A stretch of DNA of 50,909 nucleotides from an uncultured Bacteroidales bacterium (GTDB lineage: Bacteria; Bacteroidota; Bacteroidia; Bacteroidales; UBA932). Position numbers and translations under genes: made by a program. Of this stretch, positions 16,584 through 24,205 are shown one piece after another. The stretch spans positions 1-50,909 of the forward strand of contig CAMHST010000011.1 in NCBI GenBank assembly GCA_946187865.1. Direction: 5' to 3'. Below the pieces are notes generated by a model. The model did no database searches and had not been told where the DNA came from. It worked only from the letters and a program-made list of their open reading frames with translations. Each line of letters starts with the position of its first letter. Position 1 is the first letter of the stretch.

Positions 16584-16805
16584 GCGCAGGCGGCAAGGCT
16601 TTGGGAGCAGCGGTGGCCGTTTCTGGGAGAGGTGGTCGCAGTTTCTGGGAGAGGTGCGTTTTTTTTGCCGAGACCTCTTCCACGGAAAATGCCTCTCAGA
16701 TGTCTGAGGGGCCGATTGTCTGGGAGAGGTCCCCATCAATTTATTGCACCTCTCCCAAAATACCCTACCACCTCTCCCAAAACCACATAGAACCTCTCCC
16801 GGAAA
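16584..16805. repeat. Nested palindromic 22-bp repeat element, copy A
   Basis: Left arm: GGGAGAGGT at 16625 and 16647, plus a degenerate unit at 16603. Right arm: ACCTCTCCC at 16748, 16770 and 16792. All units are spaced exactly 22 bp. The 92-bp core (16656-16747) contains an inward inverted pair at 16673-16681 (ACCTCTTCC) and 16722-16730 (GGGAGAGGT) and a central CTCAGA-TG-TCTGAG. Every pair is symmetric about the same point (16701.5). The left border GCGCAGGCGGCAAGGCTTTG is shared with copies B and C; a further ~50 bp of left flank (from 16533) is shared with B. It separates the convergent fucosidase and TonB genes. Confidence 0.85.
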
Positions 16806-16832
16806 CCGTTCTCCGGTGTGGCCCGGAAAGCT

Positions 16833-17036
16833 GTGCGGGCACGATTTGTGGGTGTTTTTGTGCCCGGAGGTGGTCTGGATAGCCGTGCGGGAACGTTTCG
16901 GGGGTGTTTTTGTGCCCGGGCGTGAGCACAGAACACCGCATTACGCGTTTTTGCCCGATTTTGCGTAATGCCACGTGCCGGGGTACACGGCGTTACACGT
17001 TTTTTGTTCGATTTTGCGTAATGCCACGTACCGGAA
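16833..17036. repeat. Four ~52-bp tandem hairpin units downstream of the TonB gene
   Basis: Units begin at 16833, 16885, 16938 and 16990 (spacing 52-53 bp). Units 1 and 2 resemble each other (GTGCGGG...GTTTTTGTGCCCGG), as do units 3 and 4 (GC[AG]TTAC...ATTTTGCGTAATGCCACGT). Each can fold: CGGGCAC/GTGCCCG in unit 1 and a perfect GCATTACGC/GCGTAATGC in unit 3, with loops of ~16 nt. They follow the stop of the leftward TonB gene and may terminate its transcript. No open frame here looks like a gene. Confidence 0.55.
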
Positions 17037-19097
17037 TCAGAACGACACCCGCCAGCTGAAGTTGGGGAGGATGGGGAGGAGGGCGATTTCCTTCCAGGAC
17101 TCCGTCTGCGTGTCGAAGTAGAGCATGAAGGGGTTGAAGTGGTTGGTCACGTTGCACACGCCCACGTTCACTTGGTGCGACAGGATGCCCGTCTTGAAGC
17201 CGAACTGGTAGCCCAGGTCCAGACGGAGCACCGTGGGCATCTGGTAGTTGTTCACGCCGGAGTAATAATCGGCCTGCCAGGAAATGTCTCCGAGCAGGGG
17301 CATTTCGTAGGTCTCTGCAGCGCCGTTCTCCCAGTGGCCGCTCTGCAGGATAAAGGTGGCGCTGAGGCCGCGCCACTGTGCGGTGGCATTGAGAACATGC
17401 CGACGGTCAAAGCGCGCGTGGAAAGGACGTCCTTCGTAGAATGACGGGAAGTTCTCCCGCGTGGTCTTGGACAGGGTATAAGCCACCCGCGCATACCAGT
17501 CTTTCTGCTGGAACTCATACAGGAACTCCAAGCCGTACGCACGGCCGTTTCCCAGTTCCACATGCTTCTCCCACTTGGACAACACCCCGCTGAACAGCGC
17601 CTGCGAATACTTGTAGTATATCAGGTTCTCCATCCGCTTGTAAAAGCCCCCCACAGAGAAACTGTGGCTTCCGAACTGTCCGGATAGCCCCGCATTTCCC
17701 TGCCAGGCACTCTCCTGGGGAATCATCTCCCCGGTGGGCACCACCATGTCCAGCGACCAGCCCACCGGAAGGCCTTCCAACGTGTGGTAATACTGCATCA
17801 TCCGGTCGGCGGTGGCTTCCAGCGCCAGATGCTTGGTAAAGTTCCATTTCGCGGAAAAGCTCAGTTCGGGATCGTTATGCACCCCCGTATCGCCATACAC
17901 CCGGGTGCGGTTGTCCCAGATGGCGATGTCGTAATTGTGATAATGGTTTCCCCTCACGGCTAGACGGACCGACAGCCGGTCGGGAATCCGGTATTCCCCC
18001 TGAAGCCAGGCAACGGCCAGGAGGGTTCTCTCACGTCGGCCTTCTTCCCCGATCTGTCCCGGTTCAAAGCGGGCATAACGCAAGTTCACCCCCTCCGACA
18101 GCAGAAATCGGCCTTTCCACAAGCGGTGGTAGAAGCCCGTCTGCAGGCAATACTCTTCAAGTGTAGACCGGAGCGAGAGATGGTTCTCCTTCCCTCGGAA
18201 CAGCTTGTCCTGGCGCTGGTTACTCCCATAGGCGTTTCCCGAGAGTGTCACTTCCATATCCGTACGCCCCTTCTCCCGGCGATACTTTACCATTCCCAGC
18301 AGGTTGTGCCAGCCCATCTCCTCATGCGAGTCCTCTCCCATATTGAACCCATACTGGTCCAGGCTTCCAAGGAAAGAGGCGGAAAGGGACTGGGTGCCGT
18401 CAATCTGGAAGTGCAGTTTCCCGTACACATCGCCCACGCCGGCCGAAAAATTGTCCAGCCCGCCCAGAAGTGACGGGAGCGCCCCCCGCAGCGCACGATA
18501 CTCCCACGCAAGGGGAGAGATCCGGGCCGACAGCTGATAGGAAAAGCGCTTGCCGATGGGCCCTTCCGTGTCCATGCTCGCCAGGAAGTTGTTCAGCGCC
18601 ACTCCGGTGCGCCGGGTCATGGAGGGAGTCTTACTCACAATCCGAAGATGCGCCGCCGTGAAGTTGCCGTCTGGCCCCTCGAAACCTCCTTTCGTGAGCC
18701 GGGCGCTTTCTATCGCCTGCGTGGGGACGATTGTCGTCAGGCCCAGGATATGGGAATAGCCGTACACCGGCACTCCGTCCAGCGAGAACAGGTTGTTGCC
18801 GGAACCGCCGCCGCGAACGTACATAGCCGTGGTGCCGTCGGCCCCCGTGGTGACTCCGGGGAGTCCCTGGGCCCAGCGGATGGGGTCACCTTCGCCAAGA
18901 GGCGACACCACCCCGCGAAGGCCTTCCAACCCGGTCTGAAGCGAGCCGATCCCCTGCGCCACGCGGCGCGTGTCTGTCTTGACCGCCGCCGCAAGCGTGT
19001 CGCGCCAGTGCGTCTCCTGGGCCGACAGGCTAAGGCTCGAAAAAATCAGCAGGCATGTCCATGCCCTGCAGAATAGTTGTGTCATGGCTATTTTCAT
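17037..19097 (-). CDS. TonB-dependent outer-membrane receptor paired with DUF4249 lipoproteins
   Basis: 686 aa if started at MKIAMTQLF (19097), whose ATG overlaps the DUF4249 stop by 4 bp; a longer start at 19118 is possible. The signal peptide ends SLSLSAQ. The plug domain (~35-160: GDPIRWAQGLPGVTTGADG, MYVRGGGSGNNLFSLDGVPV) is followed by a 22-strand-type barrel ending in the aromatic SWRVSF. The N-terminal carboxypeptidase-regulatory-like domain common in this class is absent, so the protein is short. TonB receptors next to DUF4249 lipoproteins are a recurring Bacteroidota pair without known substrate. As the last gene of the DUF3244-S8-DUF4249-DUF4249 run, it probably imports a product of the protease, such as a peptide (inference). 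Confidence 0.85.
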   Translation of the reverse strand: MKIAMTQLFCRAWTCLLIFSSLSLSAQETHWRDTLAAAVKTDTRRVAQGIGSLQTGLEGLRGVVSPLGEGDPIRWAQGLPGVTTGADGTTAMYVRGGGSGNNLFSLDGVPVYGYSHILGLTTIVPTQAIESARLTKGGFEGPDGNFTAAHLRIVSKTPSMTRRTGVALNNFLASMDTEGPIGKRFSYQLSARISPLAWEYRALRGALPSLLGGLDNFSAGVGDVYGKLHFQIDGTQSLSASFLGSLDQYGFNMGEDSHEEMGWHNLLGMVKYRREKGRTDMEVTLSGNAYGSNQRQDKLFRGKENHLSLRSTLEEYCLQTGFYHRLWKGRFLLSEGVNLRYARFEPGQIGEEGRRERTLLAVAWLQGEYRIPDRLSVRLAVRGNHYHNYDIAIWDNRTRVYGDTGVHNDPELSFSAKWNFTKHLALEATADRMMQYYHTLEGLPVGWSLDMVVPTGEMIPQESAWQGNAGLSGQFGSHSFSVGGFYKRMENLIYYKYSQALFSGVLSKWEKHVELGNGRAYGLEFLYEFQQKDWYARVAYTLSKTTRENFPSFYEGRPFHARFDRRHVLNATAQWRGLSATFILQSGHWENGAAETYEMPLLGDISWQADYYSGVNNYQMPTVLRLDLGYQFGFKTGILSHQVNVGVCNVTNHFNPFMLYFDTQTESWKEIALLPILPNFSWRVSF

Positions 19098-20308
19098 TCG
19101 ATTCCCCAACTCGGCCATTGCTCCTCTTCAATACAAAAAACGTTATCTGCCCCACGCCCACTATAAGGTTTTGTCACCTTGTTGTCGTCTATATAATCAT
19201 ATTCTCCGGACCATTGGTATCGACGCACCGTCCGTGCGACGAATATCCCCAATCCGCCCGTTATATTGGTGTACGAATTGTCCCGCAGGTATATGGTTGT
19301 CAAATCGGACGACTGCTGTATCTGCTGCCGCTCGTGCGCATCCATCAAGTAGTCGTCAAAATCCTTCGACACGGCGCAGACTTCGATATACCCCTCGTCC
19401 GGAAGTAATGGCCGGGCTAATCCGTTGTCTCCATAATAATACTGGTAGAAGTCCTTGCAATTATACTTTCCCTGCATGCTGCCTGCTAGCGTGAACCACC
19501 AGCCTTTTTCCTCCGAAAGGTCTTTCGCCGGGAATCGCAGATAGCGTCGATGAAGCGGTTTCCCCTCTAGTTGAGGTGCCAGTTTGGCCACATGGGACCC
19601 TTCCACACATGGATTAGGGATATCCGTTCGCTCAAGGGCTACATAGCTTTCCCCCGTTGTATTAAAATCATCGACAAAGGAACATTCGGTGCAGATTTCC
19701 TCCACAATACGGTGTTCTCCCTTTTCCGGATCATAGTTCATCGCATAAATCCATACGGGATCCGGAAGATCAAGAAAATAATAACATTTCGTACCAAGGG
19801 GCAGCGATTCGAAGTCTTCTGCATTGGGAATAAAGTGGTCTTCGGGAATCCATGATGGAAAATGCAGACCTTTTTCATAATAATAATCAATGTACTGGAA
19901 CCAGGATAAAGCAATCACTTTTGCCACTTCCGGCATAGTTTGCTCCGCGTAAATAGGGCTATACCCGGGCACCTCTATCTCCAGCCGGTAATACCACCCG
20001 GGGATGGCTCTATAAGCAAGCTTCCATTCACTTCCCTGACTCCGCTTAAAACGACCGACCTCCTTGTATTCATTCTTTTCCCATCGCTTTTCAAACAGCG
20101 TGACGGTGGCTTCCGTCACCGGAAGCACCTCGGACTGTGACGCTCCCTTGGTGTAAAACAACTGCAGTTTCTGTTCCGGCTCGTCTGTCAGGATACATGT
20201 CACCACCACTTGCGGTTTCTCCTTTGCGTCCATGACCACGTCACGGACGCAGGAGGGAAGCATAGGTAAAAATAGTATCAAAAGATAGAATTGTACACTT
20301 ATTCTCAT
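19094..20308 (-). CDS. DUF4249 family lipoprotein, paralogue 1
   Basis: 404 aa. The signal ends MLPSC (Cys20), a lipobox-like site. The DUF4249 N-terminal pattern follows directly (KPQVVVTCILTD, ~32-43), with beta-rich, Cys-containing sequence beyond (EEICTECSFVDD). It lies 19 bp after paralogue 2 and overlaps the TonB gene by 4 bp. The first ~130 residues are nearly identical to paralogue 2 while residues ~135-160 (ALSWFQYIDYYYEK) are unrelated between the two. DUF4249 proteins are surface or periplasmic partners of TonB receptors; function unknown. Confidence 0.83.
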   Translation of the reverse strand: MRISVQFYLLILFLPMLPSCVRDVVMDAKEKPQVVVTCILTDEPEQKLQLFYTKGASQSEVLPVTEATVTLFEKRWEKNEYKEVGRFKRSQGSEWKLAYRAIPGWYYRLEIEVPGYSPIYAEQTMPEVAKVIALSWFQYIDYYYEKGLHFPSWIPEDHFIPNAEDFESLPLGTKCYYFLDLPDPVWIYAMNYDPEKGEHRIVEEICTECSFVDDFNTTGESYVALERTDIPNPCVEGSHVAKLAPQLEGKPLHRRYLRFPAKDLSEEKGWWFTLAGSMQGKYNCKDFYQYYYGDNGLARPLLPDEGYIEVCAVSKDFDDYLMDAHERQQIQQSSDLTTIYLRDNSYTNITGGLGIFVARTVRRYQWSGEYDYIDDNKVTKPYSGRGADNVFCIEEEQWPSWGIE

Positions 20309-20327
20309 AAAAACACTTCCATTACAT

Positions 20328-21548
20328 TCATAAGTCCGCCCACCACTCTGTCTGAGGAATATACGGAAACCCCGTCCCTTTGCATGCCCCGCTATAATAA
20401 TGATGAGTCAATCCATCATCCACATACTCATATTCGCCCGACCACTGGTACCGACGCACTGTCCGCGCACCGAATATCCCCAAGCCACCCACTATATTGG
20501 TATATGTATTGTCACGGATGTATATAGCCGAAAGGTCTGACGACTCCTGCAACTCCTTTTTATGATGGGCGTCAACAAGATACTCGTCTAATTCACTGGT
20601 AACAGCAGAAACTTCGATATACCCCTCGTCCGGCGACAAAGGATTGGTCAATCCATATTTGTCCCCGTAATACTTCTGATAGAAATCTTTGCAATTGTAT
20701 TTCTCCTGCATGCTGCCCGCCAACATGAACCACCAGCCTTTTGCCTCCGAAAGGTCTTTCGCCGGGAATCGCAGATAGCGCCGATGAAGCGGCTTCCCCT
20801 CTAGTTGAGGTGCCAGTTTGGCCACATGGGACCCTTCTACATAAGGATTGGGAATATCAGTCCGCTCAGGGGCGACATAATATTCTCCCGTTGTGTTGAA
20901 GTTGTCCACCAGGGTACATTCGGTGCAGATTTCCTCTACAATGTAGTGTTCTCCCGTTTCCGAATCGTAGTTCCTGGCAAAGATCCATACCGGATCCGGA
21001 AGGTCCAGAACATTATAACACTTGACGCCCAAGGGCAGCGACTTGAAGTCTTCCGCGTTGGGAACAAAAACATTCCCTTCGTAAGCTTGACCATTAGGGA
21101 AATGAAGCCCGCGTGACATCAGAATGCTTTGATAAGGTGTTACGCTCCGAGCCATCACTTTTGCCACTTCCGGCATGGTCTGCTCCGCGGAAATGGGGGC
21201 ATAACCGGGCACCTCCACCTCCAGCCGGTAATACCACCCGGGAATGGCTCTATAGGCAAGCTTCCATTCACTTCCCTGACTCCGCTTAAAACGGCCAACC
21301 TCCTTGTATTCATTCTTTTCCCATCGCTTCTCAAACAGTGTAACTACAGCCTCCGTTACCGGCAACACCTCAGACTGTGACGCTCCCTTGGTGTAAAACA
21401 ACTGCAGTTTCTGTTCCTGGTCGTCTGTCAGGATACACGTCACCACCACTTGCGGCTTCTCCTTTGCGTCCATAACCACGTCACGGACGCAGGAGGGAAG
21501 CAGCATCTGTAGCAATAGGAGATATACCAGGGGCAGGAAATGCTTCAT
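20328..21548 (-). CDS. DUF4249 family lipoprotein, paralogue 2
   Basis: 406 aa, lipoprotein signal MKHFLPLVYLLLLQMLLPSC (Cys20). It is a tandem duplicate of the downstream paralogue: near-identical N-terminal third, conserved NPYVEGSHVAKLAPQLEG block (~243), divergent in the segment around residues 135-160 and in the C-terminal ~25 residues. Its own promoter lies 68 bp upstream. Such duplication with local divergence suggests two ligand or partner specificities served by one TonB receptor (inference). Confidence 0.83.
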   Translation of the reverse strand: MKHFLPLVYLLLLQMLLPSCVRDVVMDAKEKPQVVVTCILTDDQEQKLQLFYTKGASQSEVLPVTEAVVTLFEKRWEKNEYKEVGRFKRSQGSEWKLAYRAIPGWYYRLEVEVPGYAPISAEQTMPEVAKVMARSVTPYQSILMSRGLHFPNGQAYEGNVFVPNAEDFKSLPLGVKCYNVLDLPDPVWIFARNYDSETGEHYIVEEICTECTLVDNFNTTGEYYVAPERTDIPNPYVEGSHVAKLAPQLEGKPLHRRYLRFPAKDLSEAKGWWFMLAGSMQEKYNCKDFYQKYYGDKYGLTNPLSPDEGYIEVSAVTSELDEYLVDAHHKKELQESSDLSAIYIRDNTYTNIVGGLGIFGARTVRRYQWSGEYEYVDDGLTHHYYSGACKGTGFPYIPQTEWWADL

Positions 21549-21615
21549 AGCAATAAACTGAAATGTGTCCTATTTATTAAATCCACAAATACTGGAAATA
21601 CGTCTCCGTTTTATG

Positions 21616-21646
21616 CAAAAATAAGCAATACAACCGAATTATCAAG
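21616..21646 (-). promoter_or_regulatory. Promoter for the DUF4249-DUF4249-TonB genes
   Basis: Complement of 21616-21623 is TATTTTTG, 19 nt downstream of CTTG (complement of 21643-21646). The ~30-bp stretch is nearly identical to the promoter of the TPR regulator at 26223-26253, suggesting co-ordinate expression or duplication of the promoter segment. Confidence 0.65.
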
Positions 21647-21649
21647 CGG

Positions 21650-23653
21650 TTAAGGTAAATCTCTCCAGATGTCAAAATTACGATGCGCCGTGCACACATA
21701 TGTTGAGCCGTTGAATACTTCACACGACAAGCTCAACACAGAATTAACGCTGGGACGTGGGAGATTCATTTCAATTCCATCATTGTTCCCGACATAATTA
21801 AATGTCGGGGCCCAATAAGGGTCTCCGGATGTGGTAAAATGCCAATAGTATGTATATGCAGAGTTGGATATAGAACTGGGCAACCCAAAATAAGCCGTTA
21901 CATTTGGATAACTGTTGATAACAATGGTGCCATCACCATAGTTAATTGCTCCCATAGGAACATAACCATCAATAGAAGGACTTCCGGAAGGAGGAGTCAG
22001 ATGACTATACCAAGCATAAGACACTGCTGCCGCAGCATCTACCAAGCCATATCCTACTTCCTGATTCCAGGTACCATTGTATCGGTTTTGTGTTTGATAA
22101 TATGTGTAGGAGCCGCCCGGGCTAATCTTCTTTGCCGTCAATTCAATTAGCCGTACGACCTCTTCACGTGTCAGATTTGGATTTGCAGACAGAATCAATG
22201 CCGCTAATCCGGACACATGCGGCGTTGCCACAGAAGTTCCACTATGGCACTCAATACTTGAGCCGGGTGTTGTTGACCATATATCTTCACCCGGAGCAAC
22301 AATGTCTAAACGGGAGCCATAGCCTGAACCCCACGCCCGATATCCGCTTTGCCCAACTGACCCAACGGCCAGGACCCTTTCATCATGTTTGGCGGGATAG
22401 GCCATCGAAAAACTATTATCATCCGTGTTACCAGAAGCCATGACAACAACAGACCCGCGCCCGTTTCGTCCTAAAGTCAGTGCATTGCTTATTGCATTAT
22501 TAAGTATGGGCGTATTGAGATAATTGGACCCGTCGGGACCATCAAAGCTGCCCCATGAGCAATTGATAACATCCGCGCCATTTTGCCAGGCATATGAAAT
22601 ACCGCTAGCCAATTCAGAGGATGCAGTTTCCCCGGGAAGCAAATTATGTCTAATATCCATTATCTTGGAATTGGGAGCGACTCCAGCAATATAAGCATTA
22701 TTGTTGGCGACAGCTCCTACAATTCCGGCTAAAGAAGTTCCATGATTACTAACAATTGTATTTGGAACAATATTCTGTTTCGCATCGTAACTTAATGTAT
22801 GTATATTTGAAGAAATATCCGGATGCGAGTGGTCAATACCTCTGTCAACAATTGCCACTGTGACTCCCGACCCCGTTGCATAATCCCACGCGCCTTCTAC
22901 ATTGATATCATAGTCAGGATACGTAGTGTTATTCAGTCCCCACTGCATGCTATAATACGGATCATTAACCGTGCACGGCTGGAAATCGAACATGAACGCC
23001 GGATCCACATCGGCAAATTCCCCGGATTCATAGAAGCAGTTGGTTGCGTCAATGCTGTTCTCAAAGTTCGATTCCTCAACAGACAGGATATACCAATCCG
23101 GCATGTAGGGCACCTCCTTCACAATCTTCACGTCGTACTTTTCGGCCATTTGCTGCATTGGCTCCGGATCGTAATCGCCTTCCCCTTTAAGTTTTAGGTA
23201 AAAGATGTTTGACGTTCCTATCGGGTCGGCTCCGCCGCCACGCTCAAAGTAAGGATACACACCATGGATGCGGGGGTCCTTCCTAATTGTTGCAACGCTG
23301 ATATTGTATTCGTCAAGGCATGAGGGCTTTTCCACGAAACGGACTTTTACAAGTCCCTTGTCTCGGGAGTCCTTGTCCGCTACCAGATGCATCTCCCGGC
23401 TCAACCCCATCAGTTCTGCATCACTGATGTCGGGATCGGCAAGAAGTAAATTGACAAATTCAGGGTTAAGAGTCAGAGGTATGGTCTCTCCCTGATACCA
23501 ATAATGATAAGCTTCCTCCAGATCAGAAGCTTTTGTTTTCAGGGATTGCGTTTTGACATTCTCCGGATCATCCGGGCTAATCAATTCCTCCGTACAGCCG
23601 AAAACCAGAAGAAGAGGGAAAGATAGTAGTAGATGTTTTATTATGTGTTTCAT
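21650..23653 (-). CDS. Subtilisin-like (S8) serine protease lipoprotein
   Basis: 667 aa, lipoprotein signal LLLVFGC (Cys20). A pro-region of ~210 residues precedes the S8 catalytic domain (~225-545) with Asp270 (VAIVDRGID), His304 (SNHGTSLAG), oxyanion Asn409 (VVMASGN) and Ser474 (HSGTSVATPHVSG). The usual GHGTH is NHGTS, but all catalytic residues are present. A C-terminal beta-rich region (~550-667) follows. Anchored outside the cytoplasm, it should cleave proteins broadly. It begins 17 bp after the DUF3244 gene and lies upstream of DUF4249/TonB genes, in a cluster that also holds a serpin. Composition is AT-richer than the flanking genes. Confidence 0.92.
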   Translation of the reverse strand: MKHIIKHLLLSFPLLLVFGCTEELISPDDPENVKTQSLKTKASDLEEAYHYWYQGETIPLTLNPEFVNLLLADPDISDAELMGLSREMHLVADKDSRDKGLVKVRFVEKPSCLDEYNISVATIRKDPRIHGVYPYFERGGGADPIGTSNIFYLKLKGEGDYDPEPMQQMAEKYDVKIVKEVPYMPDWYILSVEESNFENSIDATNCFYESGEFADVDPAFMFDFQPCTVNDPYYSMQWGLNNTTYPDYDINVEGAWDYATGSGVTVAIVDRGIDHSHPDISSNIHTLSYDAKQNIVPNTIVSNHGTSLAGIVGAVANNNAYIAGVAPNSKIMDIRHNLLPGETASSELASGISYAWQNGADVINCSWGSFDGPDGSNYLNTPILNNAISNALTLGRNGRGSVVVMASGNTDDNSFSMAYPAKHDERVLAVGSVGQSGYRAWGSGYGSRLDIVAPGEDIWSTTPGSSIECHSGTSVATPHVSGLAALILSANPNLTREEVVRLIELTAKKISPGGSYTYYQTQNRYNGTWNQEVGYGLVDAAAAVSYAWYSHLTPPSGSPSIDGYVPMGAINYGDGTIVINSYPNVTAYFGLPSSISNSAYTYYWHFTTSGDPYWAPTFNYVGNNDGIEMNLPRPSVNSVLSLSCEVFNGSTYVCTAHRNFDIWRDLP

Positions 23654-23670
23654 ACGCCTTCTGGTTTTGG

Positions 23671-24063
23671 TTACATGTCGAACTCTCCGATGAACTGGCT
23701 CCCCGACGCGATTGTGAGCAGGAGGGTATAGTGCCCGGACAATCCGCTGACGGGAATGATGACGGAGCCGTCTTCCGTGTCGAATACGGTGGTGTAATAG
23801 TCGCCCGCCGTGGAAATGAGTGTTACAGCCACATTGCCGTAAGGCGCGGAACAGTTAAGGACAACAGCATCTCCATTCAGGTACGCCGTGAAGGGATTGA
23901 AGGCCGGGCTGCGGGGAGCACCTTCAGGGGATGTGGCAGGAGGAAGAATGACAATAAGAGTAGGATCATCTCCCTGAACACGCATTGCACTCAAAGAGGC
24001 AGGCAGCAGCATTGATACAGTCAGCAGACCGATCACGCTCAATAGCAATGAATTTTTTTTCAT
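23671..24063 (-). CDS. DUF3244-like small exported protein
   Basis: 130 aa from MKKNSLLLSVIGLLTV; the longer frame from 24105 lies in the promoter. The signal peptide ends SLSA (~25). The mature part is a single Ig-like beta domain: FNPFTAYLNGDAVVLNCSAP, VAVTLISTAGDYYTTVFDTE, SGHYTLLLTIASGSQFIGEF, the pattern of DUF3244 and secretion-tail-like domains in Bacteroidota. Function unknown. Genes of this type often sit beside secreted proteases and TPR/HTH regulators, as here (17 bp before the subtilase). Confidence 0.7.
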   Translation of the reverse strand: MKKNSLLLSVIGLLTVSMLLPASLSAMRVQGDDPTLIVILPPATSPEGAPRSPAFNPFTAYLNGDAVVLNCSAPYGNVAVTLISTAGDYYTTVFDTEDGSVIIPVSGLSGHYTLLLTIASGSQFIGEFDM

Positions 24064-24102
24064 AAAGAACTGTTTAAGAATAAAAGTGAATGTTTCGTTC
24101 AA

Positions 24103-24134
24103 CAAAGTTCCTGGTTTTCACGTGGGAAAACAAG
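24103..24134 (-). promoter_or_regulatory. Probable promoter with internal palindrome upstream of DUF3244-subtilase
   Basis: On the minus strand CTTG (complement 24131-24134), a 20-nt spacer, and GAACTTTG (complement 24103-24110) form a near-consensus promoter. The spacer is almost filled by the inverted repeat GTTTTC-N6-GAAAAC (24114-24131), a good candidate operator for a regulator controlling the protease operon. Confidence 0.45.
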
Positions 24135-24205
24135 AAAAAACATGTCACATTGATTCTTTCTAACAGGTTTTTATTCAAATGCTTACGAGAAAATAAGATG
24201 TCACA

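Noticed and set aside
16584..16805. Tn7-like transposon end (22-bp transposase sites)
   Set aside because: Spacing is suggestive, but the two arms are adjacent, there is no cargo, no TGT/ACA termini and no target duplication, and no transposase gene is in the window.
16735..16974. Small frames of 66-93 codons on both strands through repeat copy A and the 52-bp hairpins
   Set aside because: They follow repeat composition, overlap one another on both strands and have no conserved features.
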